A stretch of DNA of 64,000 nt from Rhabdonatronobacter sediminivivens (GCF_013415485.1 NZ_JACBXS010000017.1:20411-84410), one strand, 5' to 3'; shown: positions 25,998 through 35,539, counted from the first letter of the stretch. Notes: generated by a model from the letters alone, not told the origin. A program made the numbers and translations.

Positions 25998-26789
25998 ATG
26001 ACCCGAATCGACGATACCTTCACCCGACTGCGCGCCGATGGGCGCAAGGCCTTCGTCTCCTACATCATGGGGGGGGACCCGGATCATGCAACCGCGCTGG
26101 AGCTGATGAAGGGTCTGCCCGGCGCCGGGGTGGATATCATCGAACTGGGCGTGCCCTTTACCGACCCCATGGCCGATGGCCCCACCATCCAGGCCGCGGG
26201 CCAGCGCGCCCTTGCAGCTGGACAGACGCTGGAAAAGACGCTGGACATGGTCCGCGCCTTCCGCGAGGGCGACACCACCACACCCATCGTCCTGATGGGG
26301 TATTACAACCCCATCTACAACCGGGGCGTCGAACAGTTCCTGAAGGACGCGGTCAGCGCCGGGGTGGACGGGCTGATCGTGGTGGACCTGCCGCCCGAGG
26401 AAGATGACGAGCTTTGCATCCCCGCGCAGGCGGCCGGGCTGAACTTCATCCGCCTGGCCACCCCCACCACCGATGACCGCCGCCTGCCGGCAGTGCTGAA
26501 GAACACCTCCGGATTTGTCTATTACGTCTCGATCACCGGGATCACCGGCGCCGCCGCAGCACAGGCCGGGGACGTCGGCCCCGAGGTGGCGCGGATCAAA
26601 TCCGCCACCGATCTGCCGGTGATCGTGGGGTTCGGCATCAACACCCCTGACAGCGCCGCGGCGATTGCCGCAGTGGCTGACGGCGCGGTTGTGGGCTCGG
26701 CCATCGTCAAGATGGTGGGGGAAGGCCGCCCGGTGCCCGAGGTGCTGGCGTTCGTCGCCGGGCTGGCCGAGGGCGCGCATCGCGCCTGA
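25998..26789 (+). CDS. trpA: Tryptophan synthase alpha chain
   Basis: 263 aa, normal length, with AAGGAG upstream of the ATG. TrpA cleaves indole-3-glycerol phosphate to indole and glyceraldehyde-3-phosphate and channels indole to TrpB. The catalytic region [20 protein letters not shown] carries the Glu and Asp of the active site; GFGINTPDS and the C-terminal VVGSAIVKM phosphate-binding segment are intact. The usual partner trpB is not adjacent in this window; trpA stands alone, and is convergent with the methionine-sulfoxide reductase gene. Confidence 0.97.
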   Translation: MTRIDDTFTRLRADGRKAFVSYIMGGDPDHATALELMKGLPGAGVDIIELGVPFTDPMADGPTIQAAGQRALAAGQTLEKTLDMVRAFREGDTTTPIVLMGYYNPIYNRGVEQFLKDAVSAGVDGLIVVDLPPEEDDELCIPAQAAGLNFIRLATPTTDDRRLPAVLKNTSGFVYYVSITGITGAAAAQAGDVGPEVARIKSATDLPVIVGFGINTPDSAAAIAAVADGAVVGSAIVKMVGEGRPVPEVLAFVAGLAEGAHRA

Positions 26790-26881
26790 GCCAAGGCCGC
26801 AAGGCGCATGCCCCCCAATGCCCGGGCGTGCCGCTTTGCAAGGACATGAACCGGGGACCTGCCGGGGCGGTCCTGCTGCGA

Positions 26882-27334
26882 TCAGGTGTGGGCAAAGACC
26901 GCATCCAGGATCGCGCCAAGCGCCTGGGCATCTTCATCCGTGAAGGCATCGGGCTGGTCGCTGTCGATATCCAGCACGGCAATCACCTCTCCCGCGCTGT
27001 TGCGCACCGGCAGCACCAGTTCCGACCGGGTCGATGACGCGCAGGCGATATGGCCCGGAAAGGCATCCACATCGGGGACCAGTTGAACCTGCCCGGTGCG
27101 CGCCGCCGCACCACAGACCCCGCGCGAAAACGGGATCACCAGGCAACCATGCCCGCCCTGATAGGGACCGATCTTCAGCAACCCGGGTTCGGTGACGCGG
27201 TAAAAGCCGGTCCAGTCGAAACGCGGGTCGCAATGGTGGATCTCGCAGGCCAAGGTCGCCATAAGGGCGACGGGGTCATCTTCGCCCTCGGTCAGAGAGC
27301 GGATGCGCGCGGCAAGGGCGGGGTAATCGGGCAT
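26882..27334 (-). CDS. msrC: Free methionine-(R)-sulfoxide reductase (GAF type)
   Basis: 150 aa; the ATG at 27334 has GCAGGAC upstream. It is a single-GAF protein of the fRMsr class that reduces free methionine-R-sulfoxide with thioredoxin. The three cysteines of the catalytic/resolving set are present in GHGCLVIPFSRGVCGAAA and in FPGHIAC, and the SELVLPV and VIAVLDIDS segments match the fold. It follows ispZ by 21 bp on the same strand, suggesting co-transcription. Cytosolic, oxidative repair. Confidence 0.9.
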   Translation of the reverse strand: MPDYPALAARIRSLTEGEDDPVALMATLACEIHHCDPRFDWTGFYRVTEPGLLKIGPYQGGHGCLVIPFSRGVCGAAARTGQVQLVPDVDAFPGHIACASSTRSELVLPVRNSAGEVIAVLDIDSDQPDAFTDEDAQALGAILDAVFAHT

Positions 27335-27355
27335 GGGTCTGTCCTGCAAGCGGGC

Positions 27356-27955
27356 TTATTCGGGCTTGTCGATACTGTAGCGTTCGAACAGCTTGGCCTG
27401 GGTCATGAAGAAACCGAAGAGCGCGGCGGGCAGCACGAAGGTCTTGAAATTCACCCAGGCATCGGTGGACATGAGCCGCCAGACCAGCTCGTTCGACAGG
27501 GCCAGAACCCCGAAGAACAGCGCCAGCCGCTTGGTCAGCAGCATCCAGCCCTCGCGCTGCAGCGGCATCATGCCATCCATGACGAATTGCAGCCAGGATT
27601 CGCCACGCAACAGGCCCAGCCCCAGCACCAGCGCAAACATCGCATAGATGATGGTCGGCTTCATCTTGAAGAAGCGTTCGTCATTCAGCCAGACCGTCAG
27701 CCCGCCAAAGACCACCACCAGCACCAAGGTGACCACCTGCATCCGGCTCAGCCGCCCCGAAAGCAGCCACAGCACCCCCATGCAGGCCGCCATCAGCGGG
27801 ACAAAGGCGGCGGTGATGAGGATGAAAGCCTCGTATTCGGTGCCACCGATGACGAAACTGTCATCGCGCAGCCAGACATAGGCGACAAAGAACAGCAGCA
27901 CAGGGCCAAGCTCCAGCGCGAGTTTCAGCCCCGGGTGGACATTCCGTTCCTGCAT
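27356..27955 (-). CDS. ispZ: Inner-membrane septation protein (IspZ/YciB)
   Basis: 199 aa with about five or six transmembrane helices. The opening LKLALELGPVLLFFVAYVWL, the segment PTIIYAMFALVLGLGLL and the WVNFKTFVLPAALFGFF end are typical of the YciB/IspZ family, which affects cell-envelope integrity and septation. The ribosome site is weak (GGAG about 12 nt before the ATG). Upstream on the same strand is the GspC/PilP-like fusion gene, 57 bp away. Confidence 0.9.
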   Translation of the reverse strand: MQERNVHPGLKLALELGPVLLFFVAYVWLRDDSFVIGGTEYEAFILITAAFVPLMAACMGVLWLLSGRLSRMQVVTLVLVVVFGGLTVWLNDERFFKMKPTIIYAMFALVLGLGLLRGESWLQFVMDGMMPLQREGWMLLTKRLALFFGVLALSNELVWRLMSTDAWVNFKTFVLPAALFGFFMTQAKLFERYSIDKPE

Positions 27956-28012
27956 ATGCCGTTCAACTCCGAACTGTCGGTTTCGATTCTGGGTGTGGGC
28001 CTGATGCCCGAC

Positions 28013-31000
28013 CTAGCCGCGTTCGGCAATGCGCAAACGGTGCGTGCGCCCGCTGCGCTGATAGACCAGTTCGCTGTTGCCTATGGCGGTAACCTGCCCC
28101 CGGTCCAGCCGGTCGCCGACCCGCACCCGCTCGATCCGCCCGTTGGACAGGCGCACCAGCGCGGTGCGGTTGGCACTGGTGCCAAAGACCCCGATCAGGT
28201 TCAGTTGCCGCAGATTGATGGCGCGGGTCTGCGTGGCCTCCCGCGCGACCGAGGCCGAGGTGGGGATCGACGGGGTGGCGCGGGGCGTGGGTGCGGCCTG
28301 CTGGCGCGGCGCCGACTGGGCGGCAGCGATGGCCTGTTGCACCCGGCGCGAGAAACCGTCCGGGCGCTCATTGGGGCGCAGCGAACTGGCCACCGCCAGC
28401 GGGTTGTCGCTTTCGATCGGGGCAGATGCCGCGGCGGGGTCCGCCTCGGCGGGGCGGGTGACCAGGTCATCGGGGCGGGCGGCAGGGCGCAGGGCGGTCA
28501 GCACCAGCCCACCCGGGGTGGCGCTGACATCCGGCGCATCCGCCGCGGCCTGCGCGATGTCTTCGCTGGCGGTGTCTTCGCTAGCGGTGTCTTCGCTGGC
28601 GGTATCTTCGGCCAGGGCATCGGTCGTGGCTTCGGCCTGTGTCAGGACGGATTGCGGAACCTCGAGCGCGGCCGGACGGGCGGCGGGGCGCAACCCGTCG
28701 AATTCCGGCGCGGCCTCGGTGAAAAGGGCGATCCCCTGGGCCAGCGCGGTCGCTTCCAGCGCCGCGCGGGCGGCCGATGGGGTGTCGGTTTCCTCCTCCG
28801 GCAGCAGGCTGGCGCGCTGCGCGGCGGTGTCATTGTCCGGGGTGGCGTCCGGGGCGACTGCGGTTTCGGTTGCGGTTTCGGTGGTGGTTTCTGCGGTGGC
28901 GGTTTCGGTGGGCGCCTGCTGCTGGACGGCGTCATCGCGCGGCGCGGCGGCGGCGGAAGTGCTCTCCACCGGCAAGGCAGCCAACTGGATGTCATCGCCG
29001 GATGGCGCCGGTGTCAGTTGCGCGTCCTGATCGGGGGCCGGTTCCTCGGGGGCCAGGCCTTCGGGGCGTTGCGGCGGCACCGCGGCGGGGCGGCCGTCGA
29101 TCACCTCGGGCGGGGGGGCGAAATCCGGCGACGACAGCATTCCGGGGATGTCCTCGGTCCCGAAGGGCGCCGGCGCCATGGGGGCCTCGGGCATCTGTGC
29201 CGCGGCGCTGGAGGGCGGGGTCAGGGAGGACAGGGCAAAGGGCTCCATGCCGCTGACCTCGGGCGTGGTCTGCAGGGCGTCGCTGCCATCGGTGGCGCCC
29301 CCGTCCAGGAATGCCTCGGCCTCGGGCATTGCGGTGCCCGCGGGTTCGGCCATGCCGACCCCGGCGGCAGGCCCCTCACCCGCAGTTTCCACCTCGGGGG
29401 CGGCGGGGGCGGCCTCTTCGGTGCTGCCGGTGTCAATGGCGCTTTCAAGCTCGGCCAGGGCGGCATCGATCTGCGCTTCCTCGTCAAAGACCGGGGCATC
29501 CGTGTCCTGATCCAGCGGAAGCGGGGCGGCGGCCTGGTCCTCGGCGGGCGACGGCGCGGTTGTGGGCAACTGGACGCCGGTTTCCGGATCACGGATGAAG
29601 AACACGGCCCAGACCGCAACCGCGGCCAGCGCGAGGATCAGGGCACCGGTCAGCAGCAGCCCACGCCCCAGAAAACCGCGCTCGGCGGGGACGTTGCCGC
29701 GGGCGCCAAAGATGGTCAGCTTCTCGGCCTCGGTGCCGACAGCATCGGCCGAGGGGGTGCCGCGGCCAGGTTTGTCCGCCAGGTTGCGGACCGGTGCTGC
29801 AAGCGCCTCTTTCAGTTCCGGGCCGCCCAGGGATCCCGCCGCCGCAGGCGCCCTGGTGTCGGACTGGGCCGGGGGTGGCTTCGGGCTGGCGGGTTTAGGC
29901 TCTGGCGCCGGGTCTGCGGCGGGTGGGCGTTTCGCCGCGCTGGCGCCTTCGGTCCGTTTCAGCAGCGCGCGCGCCCTGCCCAGCAGCTTGCCGGTTGCGG
30001 GATCGGCGGCGCCAAGGGCCGCCGGGTCGGTCCCGGCCTCGGCCGCAGGCGTTTCGGGCGCCCGCGAAGGCACGAGCTTCCTGCCCAGCCCGCCCAGCCG
30101 CGCCAGGGCAGAGGGCGCCGGGGCCGCGCTCTCTGCGGCGGCGGGAACGGGGGGCGTGGCCGGCGCCGCAGAGGGTGCATCCGGTGCGCCCGCCCCGGTG
30201 GCCGCGACTGCCGGGCGGCGCGAACTGAACTGCGCGACCGGTTCCGGTTCGGCGGGCTCTGCGCTGCCCTTGCCCTTGGACAGCCACGGCAGGAGCGATG
30301 CGGGCGGTGTCACCTTGTCCTTGACCGGTGGCTTGGACGGACCTTTGGATTTGTTGCGCTTCGATTTCCCGGCGCGATCTTTCGGCGTATCAGTCTTTGG
30401 CTCTGCGATCGGCTTCTCGGGTGCGGCGTCCGAGTCCTTTGCGGAGGGGGCCTTTGCCGAAGCGGCCTTTGCAGGGGGATCGGAGGGGGCCGCAGACCCT
30501 TGCCCCGCGTCATCGCCGGAAGCTGCAGGCGTTTCGGGGGCCGCAGCGCTTGCGGCCGGGGGCGGCGCATCGGCCAGCGCCCCGACGGATTGCACCGGCG
30601 CCAGATCCCGTTCGATCACGGCGCCCTTGGGCAGCAGCCGGGCCGCCATTTGTGTGCGACCGAAATAGACCTCACCCATGAACTGATCCGGGCCCGGCGC
30701 CGCAACGAAGGCCACTGCGTCGATGCCATGCTCGGCGGCGAAGCCCTCGGCCTCCTGCAGCGTGTCGCGGGCAACCACGGCCACCTGCAGATCATCGCCG
30801 ATCCCGCACCAGTCAAAGACCAGTTCGTCCACCCCATAGGGGGTCATCCCGTCGATGGCGCGGCCGATCTGCTCCTGACGGTCGCTGTCTTCGGGGCCCG
30901 GCGCGTGGACCGACGTGTAGAGGATTTCCGTGCCCGGAATGATCAGCTTGGAGGGATCGGACGCATCCCGCCCCCCCCCGGCGGCCTGGGCTTCGGCATG

Positions 31001-31132
31001 GGCCGCGCGGACCCGGGCCGAAAACTCCGGATCACTCAGCGGGATCAGGGATGTGTTGCGCCAGCCATCGGCCATGCGCCGAAGCACCTCGATCCCGTCG
31101 CGCGACATGCTGATGGCGATTTGTGGTTTCAT
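28013..31132 (-). CDS. Large membrane protein with N-terminal PilM/GspL-like and C-terminal PilP/GspC-like domains
   Basis: 1,039 aa. Residues 1-185 form a compact domain (VDELVFDWCGIGDDLQVAVV) that looks like a GspL/PilM cytoplasmic fold. An Ala/Pro-rich linker precedes one transmembrane helix at about 488-511 (LLLTGALILALAAVAVWAVF). A long acidic Ala/Pro-rich periplasmic linker follows, with tandem DTASED repeats. The last 75 residues (RQLNLIGVFGTSANRTALVR, then RIERVRVGDRLDRGQV) resemble the GspC HR/PilP domain of type II secretion and type IV pili. Such proteins are seen in Rhodobacteraceae, often annotated only as hypothetical. No secretin or pseudopilin gene is adjacent. The role is unknown; both domain assignments are from sequence pattern only. 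Confidence 0.7.
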   Translation of the reverse strand: MKPQIAISMSRDGIEVLRRMADGWRNTSLIPLSDPEFSARVRAAHAEAQAAGGGRDASDPSKLIIPGTEILYTSVHAPGPEDSDRQEQIGRAIDGMTPYGVDELVFDWCGIGDDLQVAVVARDTLQEAEGFAAEHGIDAVAFVAAPGPDQFMGEVYFGRTQMAARLLPKGAVIERDLAPVQSVGALADAPPPAASAAAPETPAASGDDAGQGSAAPSDPPAKAASAKAPSAKDSDAAPEKPIAEPKTDTPKDRAGKSKRNKSKGPSKPPVKDKVTPPASLLPWLSKGKGSAEPAEPEPVAQFSSRRPAVAATGAGAPDAPSAAPATPPVPAAAESAAPAPSALARLGGLGRKLVPSRAPETPAAEAGTDPAALGAADPATGKLLGRARALLKRTEGASAAKRPPAADPAPEPKPASPKPPPAQSDTRAPAAAGSLGGPELKEALAAPVRNLADKPGRGTPSADAVGTEAEKLTIFGARGNVPAERGFLGRGLLLTGALILALAAVAVWAVFFIRDPETGVQLPTTAPSPAEDQAAAPLPLDQDTDAPVFDEEAQIDAALAELESAIDTGSTEEAAPAAPEVETAGEGPAAGVGMAEPAGTAMPEAEAFLDGGATDGSDALQTTPEVSGMEPFALSSLTPPSSAAAQMPEAPMAPAPFGTEDIPGMLSSPDFAPPPEVIDGRPAAVPPQRPEGLAPEEPAPDQDAQLTPAPSGDDIQLAALPVESTSAAAAPRDDAVQQQAPTETATAETTTETATETAVAPDATPDNDTAAQRASLLPEEETDTPSAARAALEATALAQGIALFTEAAPEFDGLRPAARPAALEVPQSVLTQAEATTDALAEDTASEDTASEDTASEDIAQAAADAPDVSATPGGLVLTALRPAARPDDLVTRPAEADPAAASAPIESDNPLAVASSLRPNERPDGFSRRVQQAIAAAQSAPRQQAAPTPRATPSIPTSASVAREATQTRAINLRQLNLIGVFGTSANRTALVRLSNGRIERVRVGDRLDRGQVTAIGNSELVYQRSGRTHRLRIAERG
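28556..28612 (-). repeat. Tandem 18-bp coding repeat
   Basis: Three near-identical 18-bp units in the 1,039-aa membrane protein, encoding three DTASED hexapeptides in the periplasmic linker. Units differ by single bases (GCTGGC/GCTAGC). The copy number is likely to vary between strains. Confidence 0.75.
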
Positions 31133-31283
31133 GCTCTGCCTCTAGCATATGGCAAACGCGGGCGGGGAGTCCGCTTGACGGGCGCGCATCCCATATAGCG
31201 ACTTTCCGCCGAAATTACACCCCGCCGCGCGCCGCGCGCAACGCCGGGGCGATCACCATTCCCGGCGTTGGCGCTTTCGCGGA

Positions 31284-32576
31284 TCAGGCCGGGCCGCTGG
31301 CCTTGGTCAGCGCCTGGTCCAGATCGGCGATCAGGTCATCGGCGTCTTCGGTGCCGATGGACAGGCGCACCACATCGGGCGCGGCCCCGGCGGCGATCTG
31401 TTGTTCCTCGGTCAACTGTCGGTGCGTGGTTGAGGCCGAATGGATGATCAGCGAGCGCGTGTCGCCCAGATTGGCCACATGGCTGAAGATCTCGACCGCA
31501 TCGATCAGCTTCACGCAATCCTCATACCCGCCCTTGAGCGAGAAGGTGAAGAGCGAGGACGCGCCCTTGGGGCAATACTTGGCCATACGCGCATAGGAGG
31601 GCGACGATGGCAGCCCCGCATAGGTGACATAGGCGACGCGGGGGTCCTGCTCGAGCCATTGGGCGACCTTCACGGCGTTTTCCACATGCCGGTCCATGCG
31701 CAGCGAGAGCGTTTCGATCCCCATCATGGTGTAATGCGCGGCCTGGGGGTTCAGCGTCATCCCCAGATCGCGCAGACCGATGGCGATGGAGTGGAAGGTG
31801 AAGGCCAGCGGGCCGAAGGTTTCGTGGAATTTCAGCCCGTGATAGGCGGGCTCGGGTTCCGAGAAGGAGGGGAACTTGCCGTTGGACCAGTCGAACTTGC
31901 CCGAATCAATGATCGCGCCGCCGGTCACGGTCCCGTTGCCGGTCAGGTACTTGGTCATCGAATGCACCACCAGCGTGGCGCCGTGTTCGATGGGGCGGCA
32001 CAGGTAGGGGGTGGCGGTGGTGTTGTCGACGATCAGCGGCACGCCCTTGGCATCGGACACGGCGGCGATGGCCTCGATGTCCGCGATATGCCCGCCGGGG
32101 TTGGCGATGGATTCGCAGAATACCGCGCGGGTGTCATCATCGATGGCGGCGGCCAGGGCGTCGGTGTCGTCGATATCGACGAATTTCGCCGACCAGCCGA
32201 AGCGGCGGATGGTCTGGCTGAACTGGGTCACCGTTCCGCCATAGAGCCGGTTTGACGCGACAATGTTCTTGCCGGGCCCCATCAGCGGGAACAGCGCCAT
32301 GATCTGCGCCGCATGCCCCGAAGAGCAGCACACCGCCCCCACGCCGCCTTCGAGCGCGGCCATGCGTTCCTGCAGCGCGGCCACGGTGGGGTTTGTCAGG
32401 CGCGAGTAGATATAGCCGACCTCCTGCAGGTTGAAGAGCGCGGCGGCGTGGTCGGCATCGCGGAACACATAGGCCGTGGTCTGGTAGATGGGCGTCTGCC
32501 GCGCGCCGGTGGCCGGGTCAGGGCGGGCGCCCGCGTGAATCTGCAGCGTGTCGAAACCGTGGGTCGGCGGTGTCAT
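31284..32576 (-). CDS. metY: O-acetylhomoserine sulfhydrylase (Cys/Met metabolism PLP enzyme)
   Basis: 430 aa with GGGAGGAT before the ATG. Fold-type I PLP enzyme of the Cys/Met metabolism family; the length and the DTLQIHAGARPDPATGARQTPIYQ opening fit O-acetylhomoserine (thiol)-lyase, which makes homocysteine or methionine from O-acetylhomoserine. The PLP lysine is in HSMTKYLTGNGTVTGG and the cofactor-binding segment in CCSSGHAAQ. The exact substrate (O-acetyl- against O-succinyl-homoserine) cannot be settled. It stands 151 bp upstream of the large GspC-like gene on the same strand. Confidence 0.9.
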   Translation of the reverse strand: MTPPTHGFDTLQIHAGARPDPATGARQTPIYQTTAYVFRDADHAAALFNLQEVGYIYSRLTNPTVAALQERMAALEGGVGAVCCSSGHAAQIMALFPLMGPGKNIVASNRLYGGTVTQFSQTIRRFGWSAKFVDIDDTDALAAAIDDDTRAVFCESIANPGGHIADIEAIAAVSDAKGVPLIVDNTTATPYLCRPIEHGATLVVHSMTKYLTGNGTVTGGAIIDSGKFDWSNGKFPSFSEPEPAYHGLKFHETFGPLAFTFHSIAIGLRDLGMTLNPQAAHYTMMGIETLSLRMDRHVENAVKVAQWLEQDPRVAYVTYAGLPSSPSYARMAKYCPKGASSLFTFSLKGGYEDCVKLIDAVEIFSHVANLGDTRSLIIHSASTTHRQLTEEQQIAAGAAPDVVRLSIGTEDADDLIADLDQALTKASGPA

Positions 32577-32614
32577 GGGATCCTCCCGGGTGTGATGGTT
32601 GGGCGCAGGCTACG

Positions 32615-32650
32615 CAAGCCGGGAAGGATGGGCAAGCCGGGAAGGATGGG
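32615..32650. repeat. Perfect tandem duplication of an 18-bp unit
   Basis: Two perfect copies of CAAGCCGGGAAGGATGGG, 32615-32632 and 32633-32650, in the gap between the M16 and metY genes. Confidence 0.85.
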
Positions 32651-32707
32651 CAGGGGGACGGGCAGCGCCCCTGCCCCCGCGATGCACGGGTTGGAGCGGC
32701 AGGATTT

Positions 32708-32729
32708 GAGTATTTCGGGCAGGATGAAG
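32708..32729 (+). repeat. Dispersed intergenic repeat, copy 1
   Basis: GAGTATTTCGG followed by GCAGGATGAAG, in the gap between the M16 pair and metY. It matches copies at 37563-37584 (reverse) and 51723-51744. I recall similar sequences near gene ends in Rhodobacteraceae genomes. Confidence 0.6.
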
Positions 32730-32785
32730 CAGGGGGGAGGCGCGCGCCGGGATTGCATCGGCGCGCACCATGCGGCGTGCCGGGT

Positions 32786-34108
32786 TCAGTTCGTCTCGGC
32801 GCCCGGACCGCCGACGACCACAAAGGTCAGCGCTTCAGGGTCAAAGAGCCGCGCGGCCATGGTGTTGAGGTCATCGAGGGTGAGCGCCTCGATCAGGTCA
32901 TTGCGGATATTCACATAGTCGATATCGAACCCCTGGAACTGCATGGAGGCCATGATCGAGGCAATGGAGGCATTGCCGTCAAACCGCAGCGGATAGGCGC
33001 CGGTCAGATAGGTGCGCACGCGGGCGGCTTCATCCTCGGTGATGCCGTCTTCGGCCATGGCGCGCCATTCGTCGCGCAGAATGTCCAGAACCTGGGACAC
33101 ATGCTGCGGATCGGTGGACAGTCGGCCCTGATAGCTTTCGCCCAGCGCGCCGGTGGCCAGGAAGCTGCCCACGCCATAGGTCAGGCCGCGTTCCTCACGC
33201 AGGGAGCGCATGAGCCGGGTGCCGAACCGCCCGCCGCCAAAGGCCTCATTCACCACGAAAGCAGCCAGGAAATCCGGGTCATCGCGCGCAATCCCGGCAT
33301 GACCGAAGGAAATCACCGTCTGCGGGCCATCGAAGGGCACCTCATGCACGCCGGGAGCGCCAATGAACTCCGCCCGGTCTGGCAGTGGCGTGTCGGCCAC
33401 CGGCAGATCAGCCAGCAGGTAGTCCACGAGCGCGGCCAGCTCTTCGGGCGCGATATCGCCTGCGGCACCGATATGGACCCGGTCCCGGGTGAGGGCAGCG
33501 CGGTGCATTGCGCGCAGGGCATCGGCATCAAGCGCGGCCACGGTTTCCGGTGTGCCGTCGCTGGAACGGCCATAGGGATGATCGCCGAAGGCAAGGCGCG
33601 CGAATTCCTGCCCGGCGATACTGTTGGGGTTCACCGCATCGCTGCGCAGGCTTGAGATCACGCGGCCGCGCGCGCGCTCAATGGCGTCGGCGTCAAATCG
33701 CGGCTCATGCAGGGCCAGCCGGATCAGGGCCTGGGCCTCTTCTCGGTTTTCGGTCAGCAGGCGCGCCGACAGGCTGACCGAATCCCGGCCCGAGGAAAAG
33801 CTGATCCGTGCGCCCAGCTCCTCGCGCGCCTCGGCGAAGGCCTGCCCGTCCAGATCGCCTGCCCCGTCGCCAAGAAGCGCGGTCATCAGGTTCACGGCGC
33901 CCGCCTGCTCGGGCGGCTCGATACTGGCGCCGCCGCGGAAATGCACATCCAGCGCCACAAAGGGGATGGCGTCATCCTGCACCAGCCAGGCGGTGAAACC
34001 GGCGGGGGTGGTCACTTCGGTGATGTCGATTTCCGCCCGCAGCGGCAGTGCGGCGAAAAGGGTCAGCGCGCAGCCCAGCGCGGCCCGGTGGATCATGGAC
34101 CGGATCAT
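32786..34108 (-). CDS. M16-family peptidase-like protein, probably non-catalytic subunit
   Basis: 440 aa with a signal peptide (ALGCALTLFAALPLRA). It has the pitrilysin fold, but where the active partner has HFLEH this protein has AVNLMTALLGDG, so the zinc site is missing. The substrate-binding segment FGTRLMRSLREERGLTYGVGS is conserved. It overlaps the active M16 gene by 4 bp (ATGA), so a periplasmic heterodimer like the mitochondrial processing peptidase pair is expected (known of the family; assignment here by inference). Confidence 0.88.
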   Translation of the reverse strand: MIRSMIHRAALGCALTLFAALPLRAEIDITEVTTPAGFTAWLVQDDAIPFVALDVHFRGGASIEPPEQAGAVNLMTALLGDGAGDLDGQAFAEAREELGARISFSSGRDSVSLSARLLTENREEAQALIRLALHEPRFDADAIERARGRVISSLRSDAVNPNSIAGQEFARLAFGDHPYGRSSDGTPETVAALDADALRAMHRAALTRDRVHIGAAGDIAPEELAALVDYLLADLPVADTPLPDRAEFIGAPGVHEVPFDGPQTVISFGHAGIARDDPDFLAAFVVNEAFGGGRFGTRLMRSLREERGLTYGVGSFLATGALGESYQGRLSTDPQHVSQVLDILRDEWRAMAEDGITEDEAARVRTYLTGAYPLRFDGNASIASIMASMQFQGFDIDYVNIRNDLIEALTLDDLNTMAARLFDPEALTFVVVGGPGAETN

Positions 34109-35469
34109 TGGATCAACTCCTCTTGCGCGTCATCCATCAGGGGCGGGGTCAGCCAGCCGGTGACGGCGTGGCGGCGGTCCAGCACGCTTTCGGCGGCGGC
34201 CATGATGTCCTCGGCCTCGACCGCCAGCAGCGCGTCCAGCCAGCCTTCGACATCATCGACCGTCAGGCCCACGCTCAGCGCCGTGCCGAATTCGCGCGCC
34301 CGGGCATTGGCGTCATCCATGCCATAGATTTCCGAGGCGCGGATCTGCACGCGCACCCGCTCCAGCGCGGCCTCATCCGGGCCGGTTTCCAGGAATTCGG
34401 CCACAACCCGGTCCAGGGCATCCTCGGCCTCGTCCAGGGTGATGCCATCGGCAGGCGCGATGCCCAGGTTGAAAATGCCGTAATCCCGCGCCGTGCCGTT
34501 GTAGCCCGCCCAGGCCGACAGCGCGATGCCTTCGTCGATCACCAGCGCGCGCTCCAGCACCGAGGTGCGCGAACTGCCCCCCAGCAGCGCGGCCAGCATC
34601 TGCAGGGCTGCGGCTTCGGCCTGATCGCCGCTCTGGCGCACGGGGGCCAGATACATGCGGCTGACATAGGGCTGACCGGCGCGGGCATCCTCCAGCACCA
34701 GGCGCCGTTCGGCCAGGTGCGGTGGCTCCATGGGGCGGGCCACGGGCTGGACATTGGGGTTGGGCGGGATGGGGCCGTAATGGGTTTCGGCCAGTGCCAG
34801 CACCTCTTCGGCGCTCACATCACCCGCCACCACCAGAATGGCGTTATTGGGGCCATAATGGCGGTCATAGAACTCCATGGCGTGATCGCCGGTCAGGTCC
34901 GCCATTTCGTGGCGCCAGCCGATGATGGGCACGCCGTAGGGGTGGTTCTGGAACAGCGCCGCGCGCATCTGTTCGTTGAGCTGCGCGCCGGGGCGGCTTT
35001 CCAGCACCTGCCCGCGCTCTTCCAGGATCACGCCGCGCTCGGGCAGCCATTCGGCCTCGGTGAAGGATAGATTGGCCATGCGGTCGGCCTCCATCTCCAT
35101 CATCAGCTCCAGCCGGTCCGAGGCCACGCGCTGGAAATACCCGGTAAAATCATAGCTGACAAAGGCATTGTCCCGCCCGCCCTGGGCTTCGACCACGGCC
35201 GAGAATTCACCCGGCGCGCGCGTGTCGGTGCCCTTGAACATCAGGTGCTCCAGGAAATGCGCGATCCCCGAACGGCCCGGCGGTTCATCCGCCGCCCCCG
35301 CGCGATACCAGACCATATGCACGGCCACAGGGGCGCGGCGGTCTTCGACCACGACAACCTCCAGCCCGTTGTCCAGGGTGAAATGGCTGACCGGGTCCGC
35401 CCACAACGGACGGGCCAGCAGCAGCACTGCCACAAGCGAGACGCGCAGAAACACCAGAAAACCCTCCAT
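34105..35469 (-). CDS. M16-family zinc metallopeptidase (active subunit)
   Basis: 454 aa with a signal peptide (FLRVSLVAVLLLARPLWA) and a mature start DPVSHFTLDNGLEVVVVED. The inverted zinc motif HFLEH lies at 71-75, followed by the downstream Glu region VILEERGQV at about 147-155. It is a pitrilysin/PqqL-type periplasmic protease of unknown substrate. AAGG lies before the ATG. It is followed, with ATGA overlap, by a homologue lacking the zinc site. It is the upstream gene of the pair. Confidence 0.92.
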   Translation of the reverse strand: MEGFLVFLRVSLVAVLLLARPLWADPVSHFTLDNGLEVVVVEDRRAPVAVHMVWYRAGAADEPPGRSGIAHFLEHLMFKGTDTRAPGEFSAVVEAQGGRDNAFVSYDFTGYFQRVASDRLELMMEMEADRMANLSFTEAEWLPERGVILEERGQVLESRPGAQLNEQMRAALFQNHPYGVPIIGWRHEMADLTGDHAMEFYDRHYGPNNAILVVAGDVSAEEVLALAETHYGPIPPNPNVQPVARPMEPPHLAERRLVLEDARAGQPYVSRMYLAPVRQSGDQAEAAALQMLAALLGGSSRTSVLERALVIDEGIALSAWAGYNGTARDYGIFNLGIAPADGITLDEAEDALDRVVAEFLETGPDEAALERVRVQIRASEIYGMDDANARAREFGTALSVGLTVDDVEGWLDALLAVEAEDIMAAAESVLDRRHAVTGWLTPPLMDDAQEELIQ

Positions 35470-35539
35470 GTCAGCCTTGAAGCGACAGTATGCGCCCCGC
35501 TGCCAGGATCAACCCGCCCTACGCGAACGTGAGAGGTGT

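Noticed and set aside
27050..31198. A 1,382-codon open frame on the plus strand
   Set aside because: Gly/Arg-rich shadow of msrC, ispZ and the large membrane-protein gene; no recognisable domain.
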